Of a stretch of 64,000 nt of DNA, positions 16,386 through 24,640 are shown piece after piece. The notes under the pieces were generated by a model. That model searched no databases, had not been told where the DNA came from, and worked only from the letters and a program-made list of their open reading frames with translations. A program made the translations under genes and the position numbers. Positions within the stretch are counted from its first letter, which is position 1; each line of letters begins with the position of its first letter. The stretch is from Acidobacteriota bacterium (GTDB lineage: Bacteria > Acidobacteriota > Vicinamibacteria > Vicinamibacterales > SCN-69-37): contig CANIII010000013.1 in NCBI GenBank assembly GCA_947467605.1, forward strand, positions 52,502-116,501, in the 5' to 3' direction.

Positions 16386-18107
16386 CTAGACCAACTGCGC
16401 GCGTTCGCGACCTCTGACGGAGTTCAGGAGCCAGATCGCCGTGCTGTGCTTCAGTTCCTCGATCGTGATGACACGTTCGCGAACGGCGCCTGACGCCAGC
16501 GCCTCGGCGCGCGCGGTCCCGGCCAGCAAGCCGCAGCCCACTGGCGGCGTCCACAAGCCATCTCTGAACTCGACGATGACATTGCTGATGCAACTTTCAG
16601 TGACTTCGCCCCGCTCATTCCACAGCAGCACATCGTCGGCATCCGGCGACGCGCGTCGCGCAGCGTCGTAGACGGCGCGGTGCGTGGTTTTGTGAAAGAG
16701 AAAGATGTCGTTCGAGTCGACCGGCGAAGCGGCGAGCGTCAGTCGCACGGGAGAGGACCGGGCCACAAGCGGTGCAGACTCGCAGCGGGGCCGGCCGTCG
16801 CGGCTGACGATGAGGCGCACGATCCGGCCTGCGCTATTGAAGTGTGCGGCCGTGCTCAGCAGAGTCTGACGCACGAGGGCTGCGTCGAACGGAATCCCGA
16901 AGTAGTCGGCTGACGCCGTCATACGCTCGAGATGCGCGTCTGCGTCGATGATGACGCCCGATGTGCAGCGCATGGTCTCCAGCAATGCGAAGTCCGGGCG
17001 TCGTTCCGTGAGGATGCGCGCTTTGGTCAGGCACTCGGCATATTCGTTCTGGGCATCCGATTCCCACGTGATGCCACCGCCCACGCCGTACTCGGCCCCA
17101 CCGGTCGCCCGATCGATGACGACAGTGCGAATCGCCACGTTGAATTGCGCGCGTCGATGGGGCGCCATGAAGCCAATGGCACCGGTGTAGAGCCCGCGTG
17201 GTGTGGTTTCGAGCGCCGCGATGATCGCCGTCGTGCGCGCTTTCGGCGCACCGGTGATTGACGCGCAGGGAAAGAGCGCCGCCACGATGTCAGCGACGCT
17301 CGCGTCGGTCTGCCCCGTCACGGTCGATGTCATCTGCCACACGGTCGGATAGCGCTCAATCTGAAAGAGGTCTGACGCGACAACGGAGCCGACATCGGCA
17401 ATGCGGCCGATGTCATTGCGGATCATGTCGACAATCATCACGTTCTCGGCGCGGTTCTTCTCGGACGTGCGCAGCCACTGCGCCTGTGACGCATCTTCTT
17501 CGGGGAATCGTCCGCGTGGGGCCGTGCCCTTCATCGGGCGGCTGGTCACTGTGCGGCCTTCGAGTGAGAAGAAGAGCTCGGGCGACGCGGAGCACACGAC
17601 CGCATCGTCAGTCTCGATGAACGCGGGGTAGGCCGGTTGCTGAGCATTGATGAGCGATCTGAACACGTCCCATGGATCTGCGGTGATTCGACTCTGCAGC
17701 GGGAAGGTGTAGTTCACCTGGTAGGTGTCGCCATCCCGGATGTGGGATCTGATCGAGGCGATTCGATCGTCGTAGTCGGCACGACGCACCGCCGGAGCCC
17801 ACTCCGGTGTGGCCGGCGGCATCGCGATCGCGGGCGCTGGCATGACCGCCGGTTCGCGAAAGATACCGAACCACACCAGCGGCAATGACCCACCGCGCGT
17901 GGCCACGAGCGCCGAGTCAAACGCCGGAGCGGCCTCATAGCTGATGAAGCCGGCCGCCCAGCGACCCTCGCCATTGACCCGCGCCTCGATTGCGCGAAGC
18001 GCGGGCACGACGTCATCGATCTCACGTGCGATCACGACGTCCACCGGTTCGGTGAACTGCAGCCAGCGATCATGTCGGTGATCGCGCAGGAGGATCGGAC
18101 GACGCAT
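16386..18107 (-). CDS. pabB: Aminodeoxychorismate synthase component I fused to 4-amino-4-deoxychorismate lyase
   Basis: A 573-residue fusion for p-aminobenzoate (folate) synthesis. The N-terminal part (about 1-375) is PabB: RDGDTYQVNYTFPLQSR, the PMKGTAPRGRF block, EKNRAENVMIVDMIRNDIGR, the CASITGAPKARTTAII block and the closing GVGGGITWESD. The remainder is a class IV PLP aminotransferase-like lyase (PabC): LLETMRCTSGVIIDADAHLE near its start and FHKTTHRAVYD, whose Lys is the PLP-binding residue, then NERGEVTESCISNVIVE and PPVGCGLLAGTAR. Such PabB-PabC fusions are common outside the enterics. The glutaminase partner (PabA) is not in the window. The gene ends 11 bp from the NRPS stop and is convergent with it. 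Confidence 0.93.
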   Translation of the reverse strand: MRRPILLRDHRHDRWLQFTEPVDVVIAREIDDVVPALRAIEARVNGEGRWAAGFISYEAAPAFDSALVATRGGSLPLVWFGIFREPAVMPAPAIAMPPATPEWAPAVRRADYDDRIASIRSHIRDGDTYQVNYTFPLQSRITADPWDVFRSLINAQQPAYPAFIETDDAVVCSASPELFFSLEGRTVTSRPMKGTAPRGRFPEEDASQAQWLRTSEKNRAENVMIVDMIRNDIGRIADVGSVVASDLFQIERYPTVWQMTSTVTGQTDASVADIVAALFPCASITGAPKARTTAIIAALETTPRGLYTGAIGFMAPHRRAQFNVAIRTVVIDRATGGAEYGVGGGITWESDAQNEYAECLTKARILTERRPDFALLETMRCTSGVIIDADAHLERMTASADYFGIPFDAALVRQTLLSTAAHFNSAGRIVRLIVSRDGRPRCESAPLVARSSPVRLTLAASPVDSNDIFLFHKTTHRAVYDAARRASPDADDVLLWNERGEVTESCISNVIVEFRDGLWTPPVGCGLLAGTARAEALASGAVRERVITIEELKHSTAIWLLNSVRGRERAQLV

Positions 18108-18166
18108 GGGGAGTGACTATTGTCCGCTGATCGGCCTGTGGATCGACGACGTACAATCACCGGGTC

Positions 18167-18403
18167 ATGGAAGCGGAATTCGAAGCGAGCCCTCTGGCCG
18201 CGCGTCGGACGGCCGACGAGCAGGCGCGTGATCGTGATCTGGGCTTTGGCTCGGTCGTGGGCCGCGAGAGCCGCCAGCGACTGTTGAATCCCGACGGATC
18301 GTTCAACGTCGAGCGCTCCGGCCTCGGCATCCTCGAGAGCATCGCGCCGTATCAGCAGTTGCTCACCATGTCGTGGACGCAGTTCCTGGGCGCGGTGGGG
18401 CTG
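18167..18403 (+). pseudogene. Inward-rectifier K+ channel (bacterial Kir), N-terminal fragment
   Basis: The first about 79 codons encode the cytoplasmic start of a bacterial Kir channel: RLLNPDGSFNVERSGLG and APYQQLLTMSWTQFLGAVGL match the slide-helix region before the first membrane helix. Real homology stops at about 18403. The frame then runs 27 more bases through reverse-strand peptidase sequence to a TAG at 18428-18430. The whole pore, selectivity filter and C-terminal domain (over 200 residues) are gone. The joined sequence is the 3' side of an M1 peptidase gene that is itself cut at the same point. This is a remnant, produced either by a deletion or by an assembly join. Confidence 0.75.
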
Positions 18404-20010
18404 GAGAGCATCAGCGGCGTCTTTGAGTAGGTCTGGTAGCTGTAGCCGGTGCCGGCGTCGTTGGCGATCCACATCATCGGCGCTTCGGTTTCAGTGCCGC
18501 TCATGCTGCCGTAGCTCTGGCCGTTGCCGTTGAGGTTCGGTGGCACGCCGCGGGAGTCGGCGCCCGACAGGATGTTCATGTACTGATTGAATCCCTCGTC
18601 CATCCAGCCGTACCAGGTCTCGTTGTTGCCGACCATCATCGGCCACCACTGGTGACCGGTCTCGTGATCAGCCGCGCCCTGGTTGGAGTTGATCACCATC
18701 GGATATTCCATGCCTGCGCTCGGACCGTCCTGCAACGTGAAGACGGGGAAGGGATACGGCGCCCACAGCTTGGAGTAGAACTCGAGCGCGTGACGCGCGA
18801 TCTGGCCGGCGTTGGCGAACTGCGCCGCGCGTTCCGGCTGGTAGACCATGTGCACCGGGATCGCCGTCTTGCCGGGGATCGTGGCGCGCGTGGCCGTCCA
18901 GATGAAATTCTTGGCCGCCGCCCACGCGAAGTCGTTCACGTTATCCGCGACGCGGCGCCACACGAGGCGATTGCCTTCCGCGCTTGGCGTGCCGGGCAAC
19001 GTTGACACGCCCGCACCCACTTCGTCTGGTCCAACGATCGTGGTGATGGCGTCAGACTCGAGCACGTGCGACAGCCGCTCGCGCGCTTTCGGAGTCAGCA
19101 CATCCTGTGGATTCTGCAGTACGCCGGTGCCGCTCACGATCCAGCCCGCCGGCGCGTCGACCGACACATCGAAACGTCCGAAGTTGTTGTAGAACTCCGA
19201 CGGTCCCATGTAGGTCGTCGTGTCCCAGCCGCGCAGGTCGTCGTACTTCGCGATGCGCGGATACCACTGCGTGGGCTGGAAGAGTGTGTCGTCAAAGCGC
19301 TGCGTCATGCGATGACCGCGACCGTTCGGGCCGCCCGGCAGCTTCGTGTGCCACGTCACTTCAATCTTTGCGACGGCCTTGGAGGGAATCGGCTTCGACA
19401 GTGTGAGGCGCGCGACGGTCTGATCGAGACCCGTGGCCATCGTCTTCGCTGGTGCCGCCGGCGCCGCGCCGGCACCACCGCGTCCGCCACCGCCACCTGC
19501 GCCGCGTCCACCGCCCGCCGGTGCCGCTTTCAAATCAACCTCAACACCGTCGATCGCAATGCGGGTCACGACCATGCCGTCGGTCGGTTCGGCGGGCATC
19601 GATGCCGGATGGTGCGGCGCGTTGACCCGAAAGATGTTGTGGTCCAGCCGCATCACGATCTCGCGCATGTCCGTCGGGCTGTTATTGGCGAGCGCGATCG
19701 TCTCGGTGCCCCAGAGCGTTTGTGTCTCAGGCGTGAGCTTCACGTTGATCGTGTAGTCGGCCTTCGTCTGCCAGTAGTTCGGTCCGGGCTTTCCCGTGAA
19801 GTCGCGCGTGCCGCCGGCCATCGCGCGTTTGATCTGATTGGTCAGTGGCACATCACGCCGAATGCCGCGTGGTGGCAACACCCGCGACGCCATCGCTGAG
19901 GCCGGTGCGGGCGAGGCTGGGGCCTGGGTCATGACATCAATAGATTGAACGGCAAGAAAGCTGACCAGGCCGAGGGCACAGGCGGAACGAAGGGACAGCA
20001 GCGGTTTCAT
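18401..20010 (-). pseudogene. M1 family metallopeptidase, C-terminally truncated
   Basis: A secreted aminopeptidase-like protein. It starts at the ATG with a signal peptide (KPLLSLRSACALGLVSFLAV) rather than at an upstream ATG 11 codons earlier. It has the M1 N-terminal beta domain (GTETIALANNSPTDMREI), a Gly/Ala-rich insert at about 150-175, and the catalytic zinc site HETGHQWWPMMVGNNE with Glu 19 residues on in WMDEGFNQY, the classical HExxH-18-E spacing. Homology ends at SYQTYSKTPLMLS (about 18404). The next 16 codons to the stop at 18352 are the reverse of Kir sequence. The usual C-terminal helical region is missing, so a full product is not expected even though the active site is intact. 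Confidence 0.8.
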
Positions 20011-20074
20011 AGGCGACTCCAGCGCAAAGTATACGGCTTTCAAGATTCGCCACTGCCTGTCGATTAGTGTGTCG

Positions 20075-20395
20075 ATGAACCGACGCTACCAGCGCGCTAC
20101 TTTGCGCACAGAGATCTGGATCGGGCAGGACGGGATCTTTACCCGCACGCCCGATTTCCTACGCGATCTCAGTGAGACGGGCGCGTTTATCCAGACGCAA
20201 CAGCGGTTCACCAAGGGCACGATCCTGTCCCTGCGCTTCCAGTTGCCGTTCTCCGCACATCTGATTTCAGCGACGGTCATCGTTCGCCATCGCCGCGAGA
20301 CCTCCGGCGTCGGCGTGCAGTTTCTCGATCTCGCGCCGGAGCATGCCGAAGAGCTGCGTGGCTTCGTCGGTGAGCAGGTGGCGCGCGTCGCGTGA
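20075..20395 (+). CDS. PilZ domain protein
   Basis: A 106-residue single-domain protein. The PilZ fold that binds cyclic di-GMP is recognised by the starting Arg-rich segment (MNRRYQRATLRTEIWI), the DLSETGAFIQT motif (the D/NxSxxG element) and the later ATVIVRHRRETSGVGVQFLDL. The RxxxR element is met only loosely by RRYQR. The ATG is used; a GTG two codons upstream is possible. It is divergent from the truncated peptidase. The partner it regulates is not evident from neighbours. Confidence 0.85.
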   Translation: MNRRYQRATLRTEIWIGQDGIFTRTPDFLRDLSETGAFIQTQQRFTKGTILSLRFQLPFSAHLISATVIVRHRRETSGVGVQFLDLAPEHAEELRGFVGEQVARVA

Positions 20396-20407
20396 CGCGT
20401 CACCTCG

Positions 20408-20941
20408 TTATTTTTTCACCGACGACATCGTCCAGGTGCGGTCGAGCGTCTCGGTGGGGTTCGTGCAATCAATCCGCTCGGTCATCGTCATGGCCATCGT
20501 CACGGCGGTGCTGGTGACGGTGCCCTTGTAGATGCCGTCCCCTTGTGTTCGCGTGCACCCTGTTTGTGCATTGACCAGCGTCGTGAGTTTTGCGCTGATG
20601 ACGCCAGCCGTCGTCAGCGTGCCGCTGTCGACCGTTCCCGAATAGATGCATGACGGGTGATTGCCCGTCACCGCAAACGTTCCTGAAAACGTGCCGTCGG
20701 TTTGTTTGGTGACCGACATGGTCTGGTTGCACGTGATGGACGAACTGGTTGTGCGATTGGACGTCGCCGCGACCGACTGTGTGCCGCTCCAGTCGCCCAC
20801 AAGATTCTGAAAGGCGGACGTCGTGGTCGGTGTCGTGGGCGATGTTGGGGTCGCCGCGCTCGAGCTGCTACCGCATCCGAGCGACGCGAACGACACCGCA
20901 ATGCCGATGACACTCGTGATGATCTGTGCGCGCCGTGTCAT
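20408..20941 (-). CDS. Hypothetical lipoprotein
   Basis: A 177-residue exported lipoprotein: signal with lipobox SFASLGCGSSS, then a Ser/Thr/Pro linker, then a beta-rich domain (about 50-175) with four Cys residues (SITCNQT, HPSCIY, TGCTRTQ and IDCTNP) that may form two disulfides. NLVGDWSGTQSV at its start resembles lipocalin-like or avidin-like extracytoplasmic barrels. It begins at an ATGA overlap with the delta-60 repeat gene upstream and is therefore made with it. Family not recognised. Confidence 0.65.
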   Translation of the reverse strand: MTRRAQIITSVIGIAVSFASLGCGSSSSAATPTSPTTPTTTSAFQNLVGDWSGTQSVAATSNRTTSSSITCNQTMSVTKQTDGTFSGTFAVTGNHPSCIYSGTVDSGTLTTAGVISAKLTTLVNAQTGCTRTQGDGIYKGTVTSTAVTMAMTMTERIDCTNPTETLDRTWTMSSVKK

Positions 20942-22401
20942 CGCTTGTGCTCCGTGGTGGATCCGTCGAACACGTTGAACAGATCGAGCAATTCGAGCAG
21001 GCCCCCGAGCGGCTTGGCCCGTCGCTCGGCGCCGCCGCTGTCATTGGCCAGCCGCACGACCGCGAGTGAGAACACGCTGGTCGACGACCGACTGTATCCG
21101 GCCGCAACGATTTTGCCGTCCGGTTGGAGTGCGAGTGATTTGATCTGATCGTTGACGCCGAGGCCGAACGCGAACGAGGTCGTACCGGAGGTGCCGAAGG
21201 TCGTATCGAGCGCCCCGGTGGTGCCGTAGCGAGCCAGCGCAAACTTGCCGTTCGCGTATCCACCGAGGATCAGTTTGCCGTCGGGCTGCAGCACGATGGC
21301 CGACGCCTCGCCACCGCCGGTGAACGGGGTGATGACCACGCCGTCGCCGTCAAAACTGGTGTCGAGCTGGCCGGCCGTGGTGAAGCGCGCCGCGATGAAA
21401 TCACCGATGCCGACACGCACCCGACCGCCGGCGATCACCGTCTTGCCGTCGCTTTGCAGGACCATATGGTGACAAAAGTTCGCGAACGCGTCGGTCCCGA
21501 CTTGCACCACCGTCGAGCCGCCGGTCCCGAAGGTCGTGTCGGCTACGCCGTTTGCCGTGAAGCGGGCCACAAAGCAGGCTGACGCCGGACTCTTCGTTGT
21601 GTTCTCGAGATAGCCACCCACGGTCAGTCGGCCCTCTGCGTCCACGACCACGGTGTGTCCGTTGGTCGAATCGCCGTACGACACTTGCACCAGTCCGGCC
21701 GTGCCAAATGTGGTATCGAGCGAGCCATTCACATTGAGGCGCGCCATCGCGAGCTTGGCTGATGTCACGCCGCCGTACGAATCGCCAATCACGACCAGCT
21801 TGCCGTCCAATTGCTCAATCACCTCGTGCATATGGCTGGGCCGGCCGAAGTCGACGCTGACCTTGCCTCCGCTGCCGAACGAGGTGTCGAGCGAACCATT
21901 CGAGAGAAAGCGCATCAGACCGTGCTGCGCATACGTGCCGGCGTTTCCTTCGCCGCCCATCACGATTCGGCCGTCGGCCAGCGCCAGAACAGACTTGGCG
22001 TCTTCGTTCTTGCCGCTGCTGAAGCTGAAGACTTCCGGGCTTCGATCGAGCGCACCCGCTGCGGTCAGTTTGAGGAGCGCAAAGTCATCGTCCGCGCCGT
22101 TGAAGTGCTTGCCGGCCACGATGATGCGGCCGTCAACTGCCACGGCCACCGCCGGACCGAACATCGACTCGCCAGACAGCGTCGACAGGTACTTTCCGCT
22201 CGTACCAAAAGTGGTGTCGAGATCACCTGAAACGGCGAGGGGGCCGGCCCGTGGGGCCACGCGCGCGTCCGTGCCGTCGATGGCGTTGGCCCGCCACGGG
22301 AGAGCCGGACTTTGCCCTGGGCCGACCGTTTGCGCCCGCACGATGGCCGACAACACGTTGATCGCGAGGAACACGAGGACGACGTTTCGCTTCATTGGCA
22401 T
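20938..22401 (-). CDS. Secreted delta-60 repeat protein
   Basis: A 487-residue protein with signal MPMKRNVVLVFLAINVLSAIVRAQ and about seven tandem delta-60 repeats, each with the signature L-D-T-T/S-F-G-x-x-G (GDLDTTFGTSGKY, GSLDTSFGSGGKV, GSLDTTFGTAGLV, GVADTTFGTGGST, GQLDTSFDGDGVV, GALDTTFGTSGTT) and a QPDGKL/I-V/I-x-G-G/A turn. Such arrays are thought to form beta-propellers in surface or secreted proteins of Bacteria. The ATG chosen leaves the signal at the very N-terminus. The downstream lipoprotein overlaps by 4 bases. No catalytic motif is present. Confidence 0.88.
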   Translation of the reverse strand: MPMKRNVVLVFLAINVLSAIVRAQTVGPGQSPALPWRANAIDGTDARVAPRAGPLAVSGDLDTTFGTSGKYLSTLSGESMFGPAVAVAVDGRIIVAGKHFNGADDDFALLKLTAAGALDRSPEVFSFSSGKNEDAKSVLALADGRIVMGGEGNAGTYAQHGLMRFLSNGSLDTSFGSGGKVSVDFGRPSHMHEVIEQLDGKLVVIGDSYGGVTSAKLAMARLNVNGSLDTTFGTAGLVQVSYGDSTNGHTVVVDAEGRLTVGGYLENTTKSPASACFVARFTANGVADTTFGTGGSTVVQVGTDAFANFCHHMVLQSDGKTVIAGGRVRVGIGDFIAARFTTAGQLDTSFDGDGVVITPFTGGGEASAIVLQPDGKLILGGYANGKFALARYGTTGALDTTFGTSGTTSFAFGLGVNDQIKSLALQPDGKIVAAGYSRSSTSVFSLAVVRLANDSGGAERRAKPLGGLLELLDLFNVFDGSTTEHKR

Positions 22402-22475
22402 GTTTGACCGGTCTGGAGCCGTATTTGTATCACGGCACATGGTCCGGTACGGCACTTTCGGCTACGCTAGCGCCC

Positions 22476-23927
22476 GTGCGACCACACGAACATACGCGCT
22501 TTCGCAATGTGATCACTGCATCGGCCGTCGGCACGATGATCGAGTGGTACGACTTCTACATCTTCGGCAGCCTGGCGACGATCATCGCGCCGCTGTTCTA
22601 TCCCAAAGGCAACGACACGCTGGCGTTGATGGCGTATCTGTCGACATTTGCCGTCGGCTTTGTCGTACGCCCGTTCGGCGCGCTCGTGTTCGGGCGCATC
22701 GGTGACCTGGTCGGTCGCAAATATGCCTTCCTCGTCACACTGGTCATCATGGGCGGCGCCACCGCGGTGGTCGGCCTGCTGCCGACGTACGCGACGATCG
22801 GGTACGCGGCGCCGATTGCGTTGCTCGTGTTGCGCATCCTGCAGGGGCTGGCGCTCGGCGGTGAATACGGCGGCGCCGCGGTGTATGTCGCCGAGCACGT
22901 GCCCGACGGCAAGCGCGGCTACTACACGAGCTTCATTCAGATCACCGCCACACTCGGGCTCTTCATCTCGCTCATCGTGATTCTCGTTGTGCAGAACATG
23001 CTCGGCGCCGAGGCGTTCAAAGTCTGGGGCTGGCGCGTGCCGTTCCTGATCTCGATATTGCTCGTCGGCATCTCGCTCTACATCCGTCTGAAGATGAAAG
23101 AGTCGCCGATCTTCGAACACCTCAAAGCCACAGGGATGACGTCCACCAAGCCGCTCACGGAAGCCTTCACAGAGTGGGGCAATCTGCGGCGCGTGCTGAT
23201 CTCGCTCTTCGGCGCAACAGCAGGACAGGGCGTGATCTGGTACACCGGGCAGTTCTATGCGCTGTTCTATCTGCAGACCATTCTCAAAGTGAACCCCACG
23301 TCGGCGAGCTACATCGTGGCCGCCGCGCTGCTGCTCGGGATGCCGCTGTTTGTCGTGATGGGCGCGCTCTCGGATCGCATCGGTCGCAAGCGATTGATGA
23401 TGGCCGGCTGCCTGCTGGCTGCGCTCTCGTACATCCCGATCTATCAGGCGATGCAGCGCGCGGCGGGTTCTGGCGTCGTCACGGTGCTCTCACAGAAAAA
23501 CGCGGTCACGGGCGCGATCAGCCTGATTCCGCAAGCGATGGTCAATGGCCAACTCACGCCAGCGCCAGAAGTGCTGACCTACACGAGCCTCGGCGCCCTC
23601 GCCGCGTCGCCGACGGCATGGCAACTCGTGGGCCTCATCTTCATTCAGGTCGTGTTTGTGACGATGGTCTATGGGCCCATCGCGGCGTATCTGGTGGAAG
23701 CGTTTCCTGCAAAGATTCGCTACACCGCGTTGTCGCTGCCGTACCACATCGGCAACGGTGTGTTCGGCGGCCTGCTGCCACTGATCGGTCTCAGCGTCAT
23801 CGCCCGCACCGGCAACATCTACGCGGGCCTCTACTATCCGATCATCGTGGCATCGATCACGTTCGTGATCGGCTCACTGCTGCTCGTGGAAACGCATCAG
23901 CACAAGATCTGGGATGAGGCGGATTGA
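22476..23927 (+). CDS. MFS transporter, metabolite:H+ symporter type
   Basis: A 483-residue, 12-helix permease of the ShiA/ProP/KgtP-like branch. The signature loop 2-3 GRIGDLVGRKYAF and its half-repeat GALSDRIGRKRLMM are present, as are SAVGTMIEWYDFYIFG in helix 1 and LRILQGLALGGEYGGAAVYVAEH in helices 4-5, which are diagnostic of this branch. The GTG start at 22476 puts the N-terminus where the family begins; an earlier ATG would overlap the divergent gene. Substrates of relatives include shikimate, proline/betaine and dicarboxylates; the substrate here cannot be told. An inverted-repeat element starts immediately after the stop. Confidence 0.9.
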   Translation: MRPHEHTRFRNVITASAVGTMIEWYDFYIFGSLATIIAPLFYPKGNDTLALMAYLSTFAVGFVVRPFGALVFGRIGDLVGRKYAFLVTLVIMGGATAVVGLLPTYATIGYAAPIALLVLRILQGLALGGEYGGAAVYVAEHVPDGKRGYYTSFIQITATLGLFISLIVILVVQNMLGAEAFKVWGWRVPFLISILLVGISLYIRLKMKESPIFEHLKATGMTSTKPLTEAFTEWGNLRRVLISLFGATAGQGVIWYTGQFYALFYLQTILKVNPTSASYIVAAALLLGMPLFVVMGALSDRIGRKRLMMAGCLLAALSYIPIYQAMQRAAGSGVVTVLSQKNAVTGAISLIPQAMVNGQLTPAPEVLTYTSLGALAASPTAWQLVGLIFIQVVFVTMVYGPIAAYLVEAFPAKIRYTALSLPYHIGNGVFGGLLPLIGLSVIARTGNIYAGLYYPIIVASITFVIGSLLLVETHQHKIWDEAD

Positions 23928-24634
23928 CGGGTGAGCGGGTAAGCGGGTGAGCGGGTATAGCGGGTGCTCAGGTGCGCGGGTGCGACGGGTGCTCGGGTGC
24001 TCGGGTGCGGTGCGGGTGCGACGGGTGCTCGGGTGCGGTGCGGGGTGGCAGAAAGTGCGACCCTTTCCCTTAACAAGATTGGCAGAAACTGCGTACTTGG
24101 CAGCCTGTCTCTTCGACGACGACTTGGCAGAGAACCTGCAGTGTCAGCACGCGATGGCCGTCCTCGAAGAGCTCATTGTTTGGCAGTTGGCGGATGAGTT
24201 GCGCACGGAAGTGCTGCGGCTCACCGAGCTACCGACCGCTCGGAAGGACTTTCGGTTTCGGGACCAGATCAGAAACGCAGCGAGTTCGGTGCCGGCGAAT
24301 ATCGCGGAAGGATACGGCCGACAGCGTCACGCAGAATTCGCTCGATTCCTGGATTTCGCCACAGGGAGTCTTCGCGAAACGGAAAACTGGCTCCGAGACG
24401 GTGTCCGCCGCAGGATCTGGACCGACGACGACATCTCTGCCGCGCGCCGCCTATGCAAACGCCTCACCCCCGCACTCAACAACCTGCGCAGGTTACCTGC
24501 GATCAACTCAAACCCCAAAGTAGCACCGCACCTGTCGCACCTGTCGCACCGGCGCACCCGCGCACCTGAGCACCTGAGCACCTGAGCACCCGCTCTACCC
24601 GCTTACCTGCGTACCCGCTTACCCGCTTACCCGT
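23928..24634 (+). mobile_element. IVS-like inverted-repeat element carrying a four-helix-bundle gene
   Basis: A roughly 700-bp element placed between the MFS stop and the lactate permease stop. The left arm (23928-24048) is built of short G-rich units such as GGGTGAGC, GGGTAAGC, GGTGCTC and GGTGCGAC. The right arm (24522-24634) is the same sequence inverted: CACCTGTCGCAC, GAGCACC, CTACCCGCTTACC, and so on. A transcript would fold into a long imperfect stem with the gene in the loop. Between arm and gene are four spaced TGGCAG boxes (about 24046, 24081, 24099 and 24125). This is how intervening sequences of some 23S rRNA genes are arranged, but here the site is intergenic. A gene-less relative lies at 26485-26624. 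Confidence 0.6.
24154..24585 (+). CDS. Four helix bundle protein (23S rRNA intervening-sequence family)
   Basis: A 143-residue protein of the family found in 23S rRNA intervening sequences and related to the Avd accessory proteins of diversity-generating retroelements. Diagnostic blocks are ELIVWQLADELRTEVLRLT, the highly conserved FRDQIRNAASSVPANIAEG, and FARFLDFATGSLRETENWL. The ATG at MAVLEELIVW is chosen because helix 1 starts there; the long upstream extension is repeat-derived. The last 16 or so residues (RTRAPEHLST at the end) are encoded by the right inverted-repeat arm, showing that gene and repeat travel as one unit. The cellular role of stand-alone members is unknown. No reverse transcriptase or variable repeat is nearby. 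Confidence 0.88.
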   Translation: MAVLEELIVWQLADELRTEVLRLTELPTARKDFRFRDQIRNAASSVPANIAEGYGRQRHAEFARFLDFATGSLRETENWLRDGVRRRIWTDDDISAARRLCKRLTPALNNLRRLPAINSNPKVAPHLSHLSHRRTRAPEHLST

Positions 24635-24640
24635 CCCTGT

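Noticed and set aside
24154..24585. Avd-type accessory protein of a diversity-generating retroelement
   Set aside because: The family is related, but no reverse transcriptase, template repeat or variable repeat is seen nearby. The inverted-repeat context fits an IVS-type element better.
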